From Burhinus oedicnemus (lineage: Eukaryota > Chordata > Aves > Charadriiformes > Burhinidae): a DNA stretch of 64,000 nucleotides. Every line of letters starts with the position of its first letter. Position 1 is the stretch's first letter. This document shows, in pieces, positions 37,701 to 52,700 of this stretch. The stretch spans positions 924,895 to 988,894 of the forward strand of contig VFFE01007083.1 of assembly GCA_008921705.1 (NCBI GenBank), read 5' to 3'. The notes beneath the pieces were generated by a model, which was not told where the DNA came from, made no database searches, and saw only the letters and a list, made by a program, of their open reading frames with translations. Both the position numbers and the translations under genes were made by a program.

Positions 37701-40700
37701 AGCTCTGTTTCTCTAACAGTAAAGTGACTTTAGTGAAGAGGAATCTCCTTACTGTGCGCCATCCCATGGGTTCACGTCAGGACCCATCAGGAGAGAGCTC
37801 TAGTGACATGATAAATTCAGTAGAAAGGCGGAACCTGGACCAAATCACATATGCCCCTGGGTAGAACTGCATGCTACAGTGCACAGGATGCCTTCTCCAA
37901 TTACCTTCTTTGAATTGAAGTGAACAGGGAGAAAAACAGAAGCCCCCACTTAACTAGCAAGCTGTAAGTCACTACCAGCTCACTCTGTCACAAAAACTGA
38001 CTCTAATCAGTTACATGTTGACAATACACATTTAACACAGGGTTTGAAATACCAAATGTCCATGAAGACAATACTTAATGAATGCTAAAAGAGCATAATA
38101 AGGAAAAACTCAGCCATCTACAAGATGGGCAAAAGGGATTTAAAGTGGGAGTAATTTGGCATAATCTTACACCCAGGTGACAATTGGCAAGCAGACAATT
38201 TCACTAACAGTCGTGCAAAAGACTATGCATTCTGGACAGGCAAAGGTCTGACGATGAATAAATACAGAAATCTCTCATGTCTTAATCAGAGTTTAAAAAG
38301 GAGGGCCACAATGAGCTCCTTTTATGATTGTTTTTGAGAAGTGCTGCCGAGTTAAAGTTTCCTGAGAGGTCTCCTCTATTTACAATTTCTTTCTCTGTGA
38401 CAAATGCGCTTGATCTGATCATAAGACTGCAGATTCTCTTTCAGAGAGACCTTATCAGGTCTGGCCTGTCTGAAAAGGCTTAGAGATGTTATTACCAATT
38501 CTGCCTTCAATGAACAAAGTGAGAAGTCACTGGAAATACTCAAACTATTAAGTAAGCAGGAATAAATAGGAATTCAGGCAAAAAAATTTCACCCAGATGA
38601 CAGCATCCAGAGAAGAGTTAGGCACCATTTTTAAAGGCACTGTTTTCCTCAGTCTTCAGGCATTCCCCTCTTACCATTCACCAAGTGCTTCCAAGCAACG
38701 CATCCGTCCTAGCATCAGCTCAGGATCATCTTTGTTTGTGTCCATCTTCTTGTCATAGGCCACCAGAGCATCTTCCCATTCATGAAGCTTTTCATACCAG
38801 GTAGCTTGAATTTCCTAAGGGGTGGGAAAAAATAATCAGAATAAATAGTGGGATTAATATTCACCATTCTATATTAACTACGGAGCTCTTCCTGAAAAAT
38901 TCTGTGTCTATAGTGGTCACTTAGCCCTTTTTTCATTCTAAGTATCCTCATGGACTTCTACAATACAGAGAAAAGCCTTGAGCTAGTGTGAAAACAGGAA
39001 TCCTGAGTATTGCTTTACCTGCACAGAAATGAACTCAGGTTTACCAGAGCAATCAATCCAACAGCATCCGCCTATTCAGTGCCACTGAAATACTAGCTCA
39101 GTAGCTGGTGCTTTTCTTTTTGGAGAGGGTAAGTGAGCAGAATAGGAAAATGGGTAAATCTATAAAATATTCCACTTCTCATTGTTGCACATTCTTGCAT
39201 TTAAACAAGAACAACAGCCCTGTGTTCAGGAATGGAGCATCTAATTGGAAAAAAAAAACCCAACCCCAAAAAAGCACACTGTGCGTCTGGCTACTGCTAG
39301 ACCATTTTTTAATACAGCCGATAGTATGATGTTGGGGTCTAATCACAGCCCTCACAAGGAAAGGCTGTGGTTTGTAACAAAGACTTCAAAAGTAAGCCAA
39401 GAAGTGATCCTTATCAGCTGCACAAACTTTTTTCAGTCTTTGTTTCTAGATATTGTTTCTAATTTTCAAGAAATAAGATGCCTTAATATTTTTTCCATAC
39501 TTATCTCTGCCAATGTTTTTCTGCTCAGTCCTTGGCAGCTCATGTCTTGACACAGGCTGCAGAATAGATTCTTTTCCCAGTCCTGTGGGCAGGGTCGGTA
39601 TAAACCATGCTCTGCATGCCAGGTCTTCCACTTAGGACATTTGTATACCAGCCCTTTAACTTCTCAGCTCAGTCATAATATTTCAAGTAAGCTCACAGCT
39701 CCTCTTGATTTCTTTTCACTGCCTATTCTGGCAAACTCTGCGTTTTGAACTACATTTACTGCTAGAACTACATTACTGCTAAAGAGTGAGGTCAGAATTA
39801 GGTAACAGAGAGCTTTGCTCAGTCCACCCAAGGAATCATAAGAAGCTATCAACGATAGCTGCTAAACTCTCCTCCAAATCAGGTTCTTGCACAAGTTCTT
39901 GCCACCTTCCCCAGCTATCTTACCTGTATGCAGTGTTTGCTAATATACAGCTAAGTACACATTATACATACACCCCCATAAGCAGAAAGGCACCTTCAGT
40001 ATGAATGAGGCAATATTATAAGCGGGGATAGAACCTCAATGTGATTGACTGAAAATACACACCACCACCACCTACACACACAAAAAATCCCCTACAAAAA
40101 CCATGAAAACATAAGACATGAAGAAGAGAGTTATCCAGCAGGACTCACCAGTTCCCCAAAGTGCTTCATGGCATATTCCAGTACCCCAGCAGCTGCTTCT
40201 GGCTGTTGCAGTTTATTGTTAATGCTGAAAAGGTAGGAAGAGAAAGACCATTTAACAAAGTTGGCAATTATTAGGGGCTGGTATGAGCTTCTGCTTGATA
40301 ATACCAAGCTCCATCATTTAGAAGTATCAATGGAACACCCTCCTTTTTCTTTAAAACTTTCAAGTGAATGATTAGACTACATAAGATGCACAATGACTAT
40401 ATATTTGCAAAAAAATAGGCGCACGCATACTTTTTGCACATATTCTCAAGACTTGTTACACAAAACTGATTGCATATGATTATCAATTCTAAATAGCAGC
40501 CTCCATAGGGAGAATAGTTGCCAACAGTTTGAAAGGCATAATTTCTCAAAAAGCTGCACTTATTAAGAGCTTTACAGTACTGATTTCCCCCCCCCTTTCT
40601 CTTAAACAGACCACTGATGCCTTTAAAAATCAGAGTAGAGACTGTAAAGCTCTAGGAAATAACATTAGAACAGTTGACAAATGTCACCAGGAACACACCT

Positions 40701-43700
40701 GCTGACTTCCCAAAAAGCTTGCAACCCTACTTTTAGTTTCACGTTTCATAGAACGTCTCTGCACTGGTACTAACCAGTACTGGTGCTCTTCTTTTGCTGG
40801 TTTTCTAGAACATGTCAAAAGCTCCGGCCATCACCACCAGTCCTCATTCTGTACCAGTGAGGCACCTTGCTTTGCAAGGCAAGTTAAATTTTGTGCAGCA
40901 CAAGCAAATAGGCTACTCAAGAGCCTGGTTCTCCAGTTCAGCAACATGTTGTACAGCTATTCTCTTAAGTAATTTCTTTTTCACTTTGGTTTTCTGATCT
41001 TACTATCAGAAATGGCTCTGTCTGCACATTGGTGCTTGCTGATCAGCGCTTTGCTAAACCCCAGTTTAATGAGGAAATAAACTTTTAATGAAGCTCCTGC
41101 TATTTTATAAAGCTTATTTATGAACGGTCTCTGGCTCGTTGCTCTCCTCTTTCCCTAGCAGTGCTGGAGAACAAGAAGTACAAGTTGTTCAAAGCAATAT
41201 CACAACACCTGAGCACCCTACAACACACCCTACAGTCCAATATTAATACTAGTTAACATTTAAAATGGAAACAGCATAACCTAACAAAACAAAACATGTC
41301 AACCAAAAGCAATGCAAAGAGACTTTCAGTGGTCTTCAAATATGCTGCTGTAGATACAGGCAGCTTTCAGAAATGCCCCTTCTTGCCTGCTATCATGAGA
41401 ATGACTGCATGTTTTTTCCCCCCTATGACAGGCCTGTTGATCAGTAAGAGACAAGGAAATCTACAGTATTAAAAGGAGTACTCTGAACAGACAAAATAGG
41501 GAAAATTTTCAAATGAGTGCTATATTTCTTCTGTCTGTGGAAGTTTCTTTCCCTGACAACTGAAGAGCTGAACTTTTAGACACACTCAGGATATCTGGGA
41601 AGGTCAAGTAAAATACTCTTGGAAATAGGACCTCAGAATGGTTGAACCGAAATCAAGAATAGACCATAATCACGGTTCAGGAAGATAGGCACCCAAAAAT
41701 GGGAAGCACTTGAAATACATCCATGCCTTTTTTTAGCAAGATAGTCAAAGAACATACTACCTCCACACTTCCCAAGGGAAAGCTAGGCAGCAGTGCCTCA
41801 TAAAAGTGATAAATGGCTGTCACATTTCATATCCTGATGATTTAAAGAGCCATTGGCAGACACATCACTTCCAACATGTCAGACAGTTAATTACTTCCAA
41901 CTTATATTACTTGTCAACGCTTCCTGACAAAATTGGCCATTATCTTTTATTCTTCAACAATTAGCACTGCTCTTTTGCTGATGCTCCCTGGTACACTCAA
42001 TTACTCTTTTTTGTTTCTTACTTTCTTGGCTGTCCAAAGTAGAATTAAATGTTTCAAAGCTGTCTATGGCTAGGTTTAAGCAAAAGGAGGGGAAAGAAGG
42101 AAATGGAAAGGAGAAAGACTTTGATTTAAAAGAACAGACAGCAGTAGATACAGTACTGTGTTGTCATTATTAATCATAAAATACTCTCTTGTAACAAATG
42201 ATCTAGCCCACACAGTGAGTAAAAATGATAAGCCACTGACTGGGAAATCTCCTGTCAATTATTTAATGTTTTGATGTACTACATTGAAGTAGCGTATACA
42301 CAGATTGGGGGGTGCAACAACATTCACTGCTTTGGCAAAAATGGACCTAAATGCAGAGAAGTACAACTGCCAGGAAGAGTAAAAAAGTCCCTCCACAGCA
42401 AGACTTATGCATCAAAGTGGGCTTTATTAATATGGCTGAACACTCACTGACTTATTTCTTTGGAGTAATAAAACCTTGGTAATAACTCCATCATTTTGCT
42501 ATTCAGTTTTACAGGCTAAGGGAAACAGAGTTGTGTGGGGATTAAGTTCTGATTTTGTATTTTGGAGGGGTTTTTTTGTTTGTTTTGAAAGACCTCGGAT
42601 TTCTGCTTTTTCTCATCCACTGGATTGAGTGTGCTCTGGCTGTTGGAAGTATATTGACAGTTCCGAAAAATCACTACTACCACAGCTGACTGGAATGTGT
42701 TTTCAGACCCACAAGTCTGCATACAAATTCTCTGAGAGTGGCCCTGCAGATTGTACTTCTCTTGGAAAAGCATTTCCACATGCAGTTCTGTGAACACATG
42801 CAAAATACACACTTAGAAATCATCCTACCATTAAGGCATTGCCCCTCTCCCTGCAGATCTGATGAGGTCTGCGCTCAGGCAGAATCTTCTTGAATTTCGT
42901 AACACTCAAAGCACTACAGAGCTGTTTTCTAGTTATCGTGCTGGAGACCAGACAGACCGAACACCACTACAGAAAAGCATCCAGGCACACAGAAGAGGCC
43001 CTGAAGGGCTAATATTCCAGCCAGGCAGAGTTGCCAGGGGGTTTTAGTCACAGTGCTGCTGCCGGAAATCAGGGCAGTTTACCAGATTAGAATCAGGAGG
43101 ATAGATTTCTCCTTGAATCTGGAAAAAGGTAACTACAAAATTTTTCTGGATTAAAGGAGAAAGTGGGAAAACATCTCTCAAGGTAGAAACAATGCTGCTG
43201 GCTAACTCAGCAGACAGTAACTTAAGTCTTTGTTTACTGGGTGGTGTCCTTGCAGTTGCTTCTAATTCAGGGTAATATGAAGTTTAATATTAAGGCGAAG
43301 ATGAATTGTTCTCCATATCCACTGAGGGTAGAACATATTCACCTGCTCGTTTTTGTTTAGAAGCTAGGAAAAAAGCCACCATAACCACCTACTTTACTTG
43401 AAGACTCAGCAGCAGGGCATAAAAGACAACTACCGTATCTCCTTTCTTGGAAGTTTTTAGGTGTATGTTTGGTAGGTCATAGGTTACAGATGCCATCTTT
43501 CAGGAAAGGCCTAAGCTATGCTGCCTGGTATGGACTGGCAGAGTCTTCTGGTATTAATGCTCAAGTAAAATATTTCAAAATTATATATTTTAAATGCCAC
43601 ATGTATATACATAAAATCTTCTGAAACTGTTTCAAGACAGAGCTGTCCTCATGTTTGCAGTCAGACTATTAAAATGGGAGTCCACAGAAATAACAAGATT

Positions 43701-46700
43701 GCGTAAGTAATGTCAACAAGACTTTGGTATACTTTGAACTAATGCACTAATTTCACTGTTTAATACCCACCATTTAATTTCACATTTTATGCAATAAACG
43801 AAGTGATTAGAAGATATAACAAAACAACATAAGATCCTTATACTTTCCTTCAAAATGAGGATTAATCAGTTGCAAAACTGATTTCCCTCAATAAAGTTTT
43901 ATGAGTTTGGCTCACCTGGAGTCACTGCATAATTACATAATGCAGCACCAGCAGAATTAAAACTGATGTCAGTCACAATAACAAAAGCATTAATTCCTAT
44001 ATTTCAAGTGCACAATCTTCAGCAGCTGTAAGGGGCAGCTGGATAAGGAAATGAGACTAGCACAGAAAGCTTTGTGAGGAGAAGATAATTAAATCCAAGA
44101 TTATAGATAATTCTGTCCCATCCCGTTCCCCCCCCGGTTTATTAATCAATATCTGTACTGTAGCCAGGATAATATCCAATCCTCCTGTCCAACTCTAGCC
44201 TATTTGTAGCACTTGATCATGATGAGCGGGATATTAAATGTGACAAGACTTCTGATGCAAAAAATTTTCCAATTTCTATGTCATTCCATCCCCCAAAAAG
44301 TGACTACCCTTGGCAAACTCCCCGATATAAAAATCTCAGACAAAAATCTTAAATCTCTGAATTTTGTTAGTAGTGAAATGTTACATAAACCTACTGTTTG
44401 ATTATTAAGATATCAAATAAAAATGTAAGTCTTAGATGTGCAAAGGACTAAAATGTAGCACACTGAGCTAGAATCACAAAGAAGAACACTATTTAAGGAA
44501 AATATACCCCTATTGCTTGTATATTTTAAAGGCTATTCAAACAGAAACCAGACATGAACTGGGAATGAAAATCAACTTTACTGTCTTCAGCACAAAGAAC
44601 ACTCAAACGACGGACTTTTCTCCTCCACAAACCCCCGGCATAAGTGTCTAATGTTTACTAGAAATATTCTCTTTTATACAGTCCTGGGAGCTTTCCAGTC
44701 TTCCATTATCTTTGAGGGTCTCTAACAATATTCTCTGTCATTCAAAGTATATTAAATTTTCAATAACTCAGAAGTAAGAGACTGGACCCTTCCCCATCTT
44801 CCCATAAAAATGAAAAACTTTCCTTTAACAGAGCCTTTTCAGGAGGTCCCAAGCCTATCTGGAAGGGAAAACACACATTTCATATTGCCAGAAAGCATCT
44901 CAAAACTTGGTAGAGAAATCTTATTTTTGCAATGAAGCAGCTTGTGTGCAAAGTCTAGACAAGAAGCCAAACTTTTTTTTTTTTTTTTTTTTAGTCTCCC
45001 CAAGTTTGTTTAAAAAGCTCCTCTATATGACAGATCTTACAAACCTAAGCCAAGCTAGTTTTTCCTTCTGAGGAAGTGCTGAGAGCCTGCTTCTGGGATT
45101 AGCAGTGGAAGGCACTGGTACTTTGTGGATACTTTGGGGAACAGATAATCCTCTAACAAAAGGACTTGGCTTTGTTGGCCAGCTTCCCCAATTGTACAGT
45201 TTATTTGTGTTCAGGCATCCCCGAGTCCTTGATTCAACAAACCTCAGAAAACAACTAACTGCCCCCCGAACAACTCTAAAAACCAATATATTTCCATCAT
45301 GCCACTAAAAATTATTCCCATGCTGGGAACAAATATGTTTGAGAAACCAATACCAGCAGAGAGCTGTTTTCAATAAACAGTTGGGATGACTGACTGCTTA
45401 CAGGCCAGAGTAGCAGCCCCTTCAGCTTTTCAGCAAGGGCACACCACATTGCTCACAGGCATGATAATTGGCCAAATTCCCAATCTTGACATAAATGCTT
45501 GCAAATCAAATAAAAAACATTCATGAGCTTTGAAAGGAAAAGCAGTGAAAAACGTTACAATAAAATTCTTAGCCAGCCCTGCTGCTCAGGCTGCAAAAGG
45601 TTTTGTATGACCTATTCTGTATTAGCCAGATTCAGTGAAGGCAGAGAAGGACAAAAAAATGCCAAAGAAGATATTTAGCAGAAAAAGGTGAAATGCAGAG
45701 CCAGAGTCTTTGTGTATTGGTTATGCAAAGAAAGGATACATTAAATAAAAAAGAAGTCACAAATGATTGTAGGAAGAATCTGTTTTTGTTTCCCATCAGG
45801 CCCTCTCGCTTGTTCCACCTGTTCCTATATAACTTCAGATATTTACAATAATTATTTGCAGTAGACAACATTTTATTTGACTTTACTATGGATTTAGTCG
45901 TTACTGTAAAGCTATAGTAGAGTGAACGTTGAAACATTTATAAGCATCTCCAAAGCCAGAGGTGAACAGTTTCACACTCCTAGAAGGGGAAAGCAGTATT
46001 TCACAGAGAGCTGATGAGAGCCTTTGCCATCTCAGCAAGCACCAGGAATGCTAGATTCTAAGCATTTGCTGGATGCATATTAAGGGTTTTGCAATAACTG
46101 ACTACCAAATAAATAGCCACAGGGCACTGAGCTTTTCTTCTTGTCTTGGCTTCATATACATCTGCCAGAACAGCTTCCCAGAGAAGGCAGTCATTTAAAC
46201 CCATCGCTGATTTAATCTGGCCCTCCAGGGACAAGAGATATCTGGTTCTAATCAAGTAATATCAATATACTGGAATTTGGTAACATCAACCAACATTATA
46301 AGCACAGGATACAAATTAACTGCAACCATGTTTAGACTCAATTCTCCCAACCACTTCAAACCTACATTGTTAACAAAGTCAAAAAGGATTTGCCTCATGT
46401 TCTTGACTTCAGGATCTCTTCTTTTTAGCTACCATGTAGCAGAGTATTTCCACATACAAAATATAATGGAGGAAAACTAGGGCAATGGATTTCAGACCAA
46501 ATGATATTGGATTTCTCTGTCAGTATTGGGGGAAAGGAAAAAATAGGATGAGGACCCACTCAGTAATCATAGAACTAGTTTCTCCCCAGCTATGCCCAAA
46601 ACTACGCCTCTTTCCAAAATCTACAGGATCCTGAATTCAAGTTGTAAGTACACCAGTACCTAACAGTGGAACAGTGTCCTACAGACTGTCAGCTTCTACA

Positions 46701-49700
46701 GCTGATCTAATCTGGCAATGACTAGCATTAGTACTATTGCTGTCTTAAGTGACTACACTCAGTTCTCCATGCAACAGGGAAAGATTCATCTTTCAAATAC
46801 TCATAAAGAAGTCAAATTCCATCAAGGCTAAGGTCTCTGCCAAGGGAGATTTGTCTGCCCAAATCTCTCTTAATGCTTCCTCAAAAGTAATGACAGATGG
46901 GAAGATTTCTACTCTTTTCCATTCCTGCATAATATGTCTGTTGTCACCCCCTTACACAGAACAAAGTGAGAGAAGAAGTATTATCTCTCTTTCAAAACAG
47001 GTAAATCCAAGTACGCAAAGAAAGATGGCTTGCATTATGATACACAAATCAGAGACTGGACCCAAAATAAAAGCCTGGCTGTCTCATTTCCAATTAGTTA
47101 CTCCAGTTTACAGAGGGGATTTGGAAGCATTTCTGTACTGTTTCATAGCATCTGTGTGCAGCAAAGTTTGGCTGAATCTTGGACGCTTCCAAAATTTGTA
47201 TCAAGAAGGTAAGCATGAACGTACAAGTGGCTCCCCTCCTCCACATCTGCCCCTCGTGATGTGTGTGAAATTCAAGACGGATGTACAAGACAGATGAAAG
47301 AGTTACAGTGAGTGAGAGTGGCAGCAGAATGGAGCCAAGTCCTGCGTAACATGAGGGGGGTGTTAGCAGGGTGGCTTTTTGAGGTGAAGAAGCCAGAGTC
47401 TGGCCCATCCTATTCGTTGTTCCAACTTTGACAAAAACATATTTCTCATCACAGGAAGCCTGGGAAGAATTTGCCCCTGGGAATGACAGAATCTCCAGCT
47501 GGAAGAGGGCTCAGACAGGATTAGAGGCAGAACAAAAAGGTCAGGCTTTCATCCGTGCACAGTGGCACTTTCTGGTCTGAAGTATAAAAAGCAATTTTGC
47601 TATGGAAGGTTTCTGGAATGTCCATGACAAAAACGTGACTGAAGCCCATGGCCTGCTGTGGAGGTATCCTCCGTACTTTAATCAAATTGCACTTGCATAT
47701 CTCTGGCAATATCTGAGGTCACCAACACCACACAGTAGCCTCACCAGCTGATATTACAGACTACAGGGGTTTCTGCCTGCAGTACAGCACACAGGCAGTC
47801 ACCCACAACGAAACTCAAGACACGGTGCCTGTTTGGAGACCTCCAATTCTGACTTCCTCCAAAAGTCCCCTCTTCCTCCTCTAAGAAAATTCAGGTTTAT
47901 GAAACATCTGAATTCATATTCCACCCCTTCAGTGCTTTGATGCTTTCATCTTCCTACATCTTCACACCCTGTGGGGTCCCTCATTACAGTTCTGCAGAAA
48001 AACTATTAGCCAGCTGTGGTGCAAATCAGAGGCAGAAACAAAGCATCTAGCAACAAGTGTAACAAAGCTAAGGAGGAGGAGACACTGCACCACCAAGAAA
48101 TCGTGCTTCCTATTTCTCTGAAAGTGGATGACAGATCAGCAAGGCTTTTCTAATCTTTTCTAATTAAGCAGAAATCCTGCAGCCACTTTGGATCAGCAAA
48201 AGAAGTCTACGTGGGATAGCATGTCTTAGTTGGGATTGTCCTAATTTTCTTTGTAAAAGGAGCAAAATTAGCTTTCTTTTGTTTTCTTGGACACCAAGAA
48301 GCTTTCATGGCATTTACCCCAGAAGCAGATAGATAAGCCTTTTACTCTTTCATTGCATGGTATCTCTGCCAGTTATCACAATCTTTGCAGGAAGATGCAA
48401 GAACCAACACGCTGGGCAATTACAGAGCAGCTGGCCTGTGGAGAAACACCTTATCCGTAAGGATCTAGAACAAAAGTTGCAGACCTTTTGCAGAAGGCTG
48501 CACCATTGCTGAAATGGTTCTACTTTGGGATCAAACAGCTATCATCAACTTTTGAACTGTTAAAAGATGTAAGAGAGGCGACTGGAAGCTGGTATCTCAG
48601 CCAGTTGATACTCTGAATGTCTAAAGATTTAAGATTTGCTCTTAAGGCTACACTTTATGTAACCATAGACGTTTTAATTATGCATAGATTTTCCTCTCTT
48701 AAAATCCTGTTAATAAACTGGCCTCCATAATACTGAAGTTAGACAGATCACATTGCCTGTAAAAAAACATACCACATCAATTTTAAGTACACTGTCTTTC
48801 AGCACTACTTAATGTCCTTTCACTTGTCCGCTGTAAGTAAACAGAGGCATGGTTTTTGACTTACACGTTTTGCAGACTTCTTTCCATCCCATCCTCAGAT
48901 ATCCCATCTCTAAAAAGAACAGCACTGAATTCTACAAAACAAATATTGCAGAGACACTAGTGTCCAGCGAGAGGAGGATTAGATGCTGAACTGATGAATT
49001 TGCCAAAATATATTCTAAATTAAGAAATACTGCAAGCATAGAGTTACCCCCTGCAACTTCTGGGGAATATATTAGTAGGACTTGTTGCAGCTAAGGCTAC
49101 CTGCTAGAGAGTTACCTTCCTTGAACTTTTATAAACTCAACCTGTTTGGACAGCCTTTTCAACATTCTGGACCTCTAATGCTCTTACGTTATTGAGTGCC
49201 AGAACTAGTCACCAAGAGGGCTACAATCCAATAGGCAATAATTGCTGGAAACTCTCCTCATTTCCTAGTTCTCTCCTACACCCCTTCAAGACAGAAATGA
49301 GTGAACTCTCTCCTGCTCTTCCCGCTCTTTCTTGGCTGAAACCTGTTCCAGTTTCACCCTGTAAATACCTGATATAAACAGATGAACTGGGAGGGGCCAG
49401 AAAGCTCTTCATGGTTGCAGAGGGGTGGAGGTAAACAGAAAAATAGTATATAAGATGCTTTGAGACAGACTTCCAGAGTGCATAGACTCTGACAGGAGGG
49501 GTCTGAAAAAAAAAAAAAAAAAAAAAGCTACTTCTCCAGGCTCCACCTTCAGAGGCTCACTTCATTGGAAGAAAGCTAGGTACCAGTCTGCTGTAGCACT
49601 TGCAGAAAGTTTCATACCTACCCCAGCTGCACTCAGACTACCCGCAGTCAGCTGGAAGTTTTCTGTTGCTGTAAGCAAAAATGCCAGCAAGATCAACTGC

Positions 49701-52700
49701 TCAGCTGGCATGGCTCTGCATTGTCACTGTGTCTGTGGCAATCTATCCAGCACTGCTGCAGAAGCCTCCTAAAAGGAGAACAATCAATGGGAACGCACAG
49801 TCCAAGATGACAGGCTGCTGCGATGAAATTAAGGAGCTCAAGCTGCAAGTAGCCAACCTGAGCAGAATGCTGCAGGAGCTGAGCAAGAAGCAGGAAGGTG
49901 ACTGGGTAAACGTGGTCATGCAGGTGATGGAGCTGGAAGGGAGCACCAAGCAGATGGAGTCCCGCCTCATCGATGCTGAGAGCAAATACTCTGAAATGAA
50001 CAACCAGATAGATATCATGCAACTCCAGGCAGCTCAGACGGTCACACAAACTTCAGCTGGTAAGGAGGGAGTTGCCAAGCTCCCAGATATACCTCTTGAT
50101 GCACGAAATGAACTAACAACTAGTTCTTAATGCTAGCACATCCCACTAATGTGAGGAGCAAGTATGCATACTGAATACTTCTGCTTAAAGTACCTCTGTA
50201 GGCAGGTGATCCTAAGAAAACTAGTTTGAATTCACCTGTCAAAAGTCCAAAGATCCAGCTGTATTTTAATATCTGTATGTCTGCTATCAGGGATTGGAAA
50301 AACCTAACAGGTACTGTATTTGTACAGTGAGGAACTCAGTCTAATATTTTATTTTCTGAGCACTACAGTACCAATCCAAAAAGAAAGGGAGCTGGCTTCT
50401 TCAGGGAATGGCTCTGGCAGTAATATCCTCTGAGTTCACAGTGCTGACAGGGGACTAGAAGTTGGTAAAACAATTAGAAATGCTCTCCAAGCATTACAGG
50501 AGATTTGTAATTGTATCTTTATGACAATCTATGAACCAGAATAAATGAGTGATCCATTATTTGAATGATAATTCTCACAAATTCAAGGCTGTAGGTGATG
50601 CAAGATGCAAACTGTGATATAAGCCTAGCCAGAACACAGTTAAATTGTTCAAAATTCTCTCTTCCCTGAGGGAGAATTTCACTGCGCACAGTGATTGCAC
50701 AGGCCTGGACTAAACGTGGAATGCAGGTACATTTTGTAAGTCAGCTACCTGTAAAGCCACTTCTAGAAGAAAGTGACTTTTTTATTGACTTTTCTCTTAA
50801 CATGAAATTCACTGCAGTGAGTGAAGCTTTAAACTTCCTTAAAAAGAGACTGCTGCTGTCTGGGATGACTGGGTTTGCCAAAAGACTTCACTTGGATTTT
50901 TTTTTTTTTTATATAAATGCAAAGAAAAAAAACTTCTAAAGCTACTTACTAAATTATTCTTACAAAAAGTTCCAGTTGGCTAGTTTTGACACACCACTGT
51001 TTACAGTAGGTCTTAAACAAAAGTTTTACCATAACAAATCTCTTTGGAGCTGTAGTAAATGTTTGGAAAAAATATAACAACACACTGAAGAAACTGGCCC
51101 AGGAGGTATTTAAAACAGATGCGTCTCACCTTACCAGGTAAGAGACATTTAGTCTGTACCAAATTGAAAACTGTCAGAATGGATAAAGCCTTGCATCAGC
51201 TACTTTATCTTTCTCAGAAGAATAGCTGTGCATTTTACCACCTTCAAGTCAGCTCCTGCAGAGGGAGGAAAGGAGGCTTGCAGAGACTGACAGATTGACT
51301 GCAGTTAAAAGCCACCATGTCTGTCACAGGCTCCAGTACAAAAAGTGCTGAGCAAATACACCTCATCTGCAAACTTGGCTAACCTGTTCAAGCACACAAT
51401 CAAAACAGGCATCTGGCAGCAGATCTAGCCATTCTATGAGATAAGCCTTTATCATTCAGGGGTGTGGGGGCATGGACAGCAAGTATCTATACTTTTTTAC
51501 CTTCAAGCACAGACACACACAGTTGCAATGTGAAGAGAACACAGAGATGTCTCTTTGGATAGGAGAGGTTAAAAAAAAAAAACAAAACAAAAACACACAA
51601 AACCAAACAACCAAGAAAGAAAGAAAACATCACAAAACCCCAGTGCTACAACCTGTTTTTCCAATGCACGCGTAAATCAGAACTAAACCATTTCAGGAAA
51701 ACATTAGACTCATGGGAAGTCTTCTTCACTTAATTACTCCTTTACTCCTTGTACTACGAACTAAGCTTTACAGAAACCACAGTTAGAGAGGAGTTGTTCT
51801 TGCTGTTCAGATTCTTACTTTCTGGTTCTGATTCAAGTAGATGCTGTCTATGACTGCTCATCACTTTACCAGAGGAACTACCGAATCTCTGGTGTTTACA
51901 AGCTACCTCCTGATGAATTTTTGGGGAGTCCAGATCTGGAGGTAAGGATGTCAAGTACAAAATGTATATGACATGTCTTTCCAAATATAATCAAGAAATA
52001 CTTATCTACCACAGAGATGAAAAGAGCACATACTGAGTCATGATACCCTGCACTTTGAGTCAGCGTCTTTATGCAGGCAAACTTCAGGGAGGGAAAGAGT
52101 GTACATTTAAGAGGGAAAACAGAAAAAGGGTTCATTTAATAGATTTTTTTCCATGACTTAAACAAAATAGGAGTTGTGAAATCTGGAACAACATCTTGTG
52201 TTAAGAGAACTGAACCTTCCTAAGTCAAGACAAGCAAACACTGTGTTTTTTTCCTATTTCTAGGTGTTCTGTGACATGGAGACAGATGGAGGAGGCTGGA
52301 CTATCATCCAAAGACGTAAAGTTGGTTTGACATCTTTCAATAGGGACTGGAAGCAATACAGGGAAGGATTTGGCAATATTCGGGGAGATTTTTGGCTGGG
52401 AAATGAAAATATCTACCGACTTTCAAGACGCCCCACTGTTCTGCGAGTGGAGTTGGAGGTAATGAATAAGCTCTCAATTTCAGCAGCAACAGCTTTTTGT
52501 ACAAAGTTATTCTCTAGTAGCAGATACCACCTCCTATCTCCACAGGAGGCCCAAAGAATTTGGATGCTTTACTTACAAGAGAAGGAGATAGGATGGACCT
52601 AGTGATACATTCAAGGACAAGACAGAATTATGTTATCCAGCATGCAAAGTCAGTAGGACAACCTTCTGTCTGCATACAGATTGTGTCTTGGCGAATGTGT

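Noticed and set aside
49693..50049. Minus-strand open frames of 118 and 91 codons
   Set aside because: They are antisense shadows of ANGPTL7 exon 1, whose coiled-coil coding is well supported.
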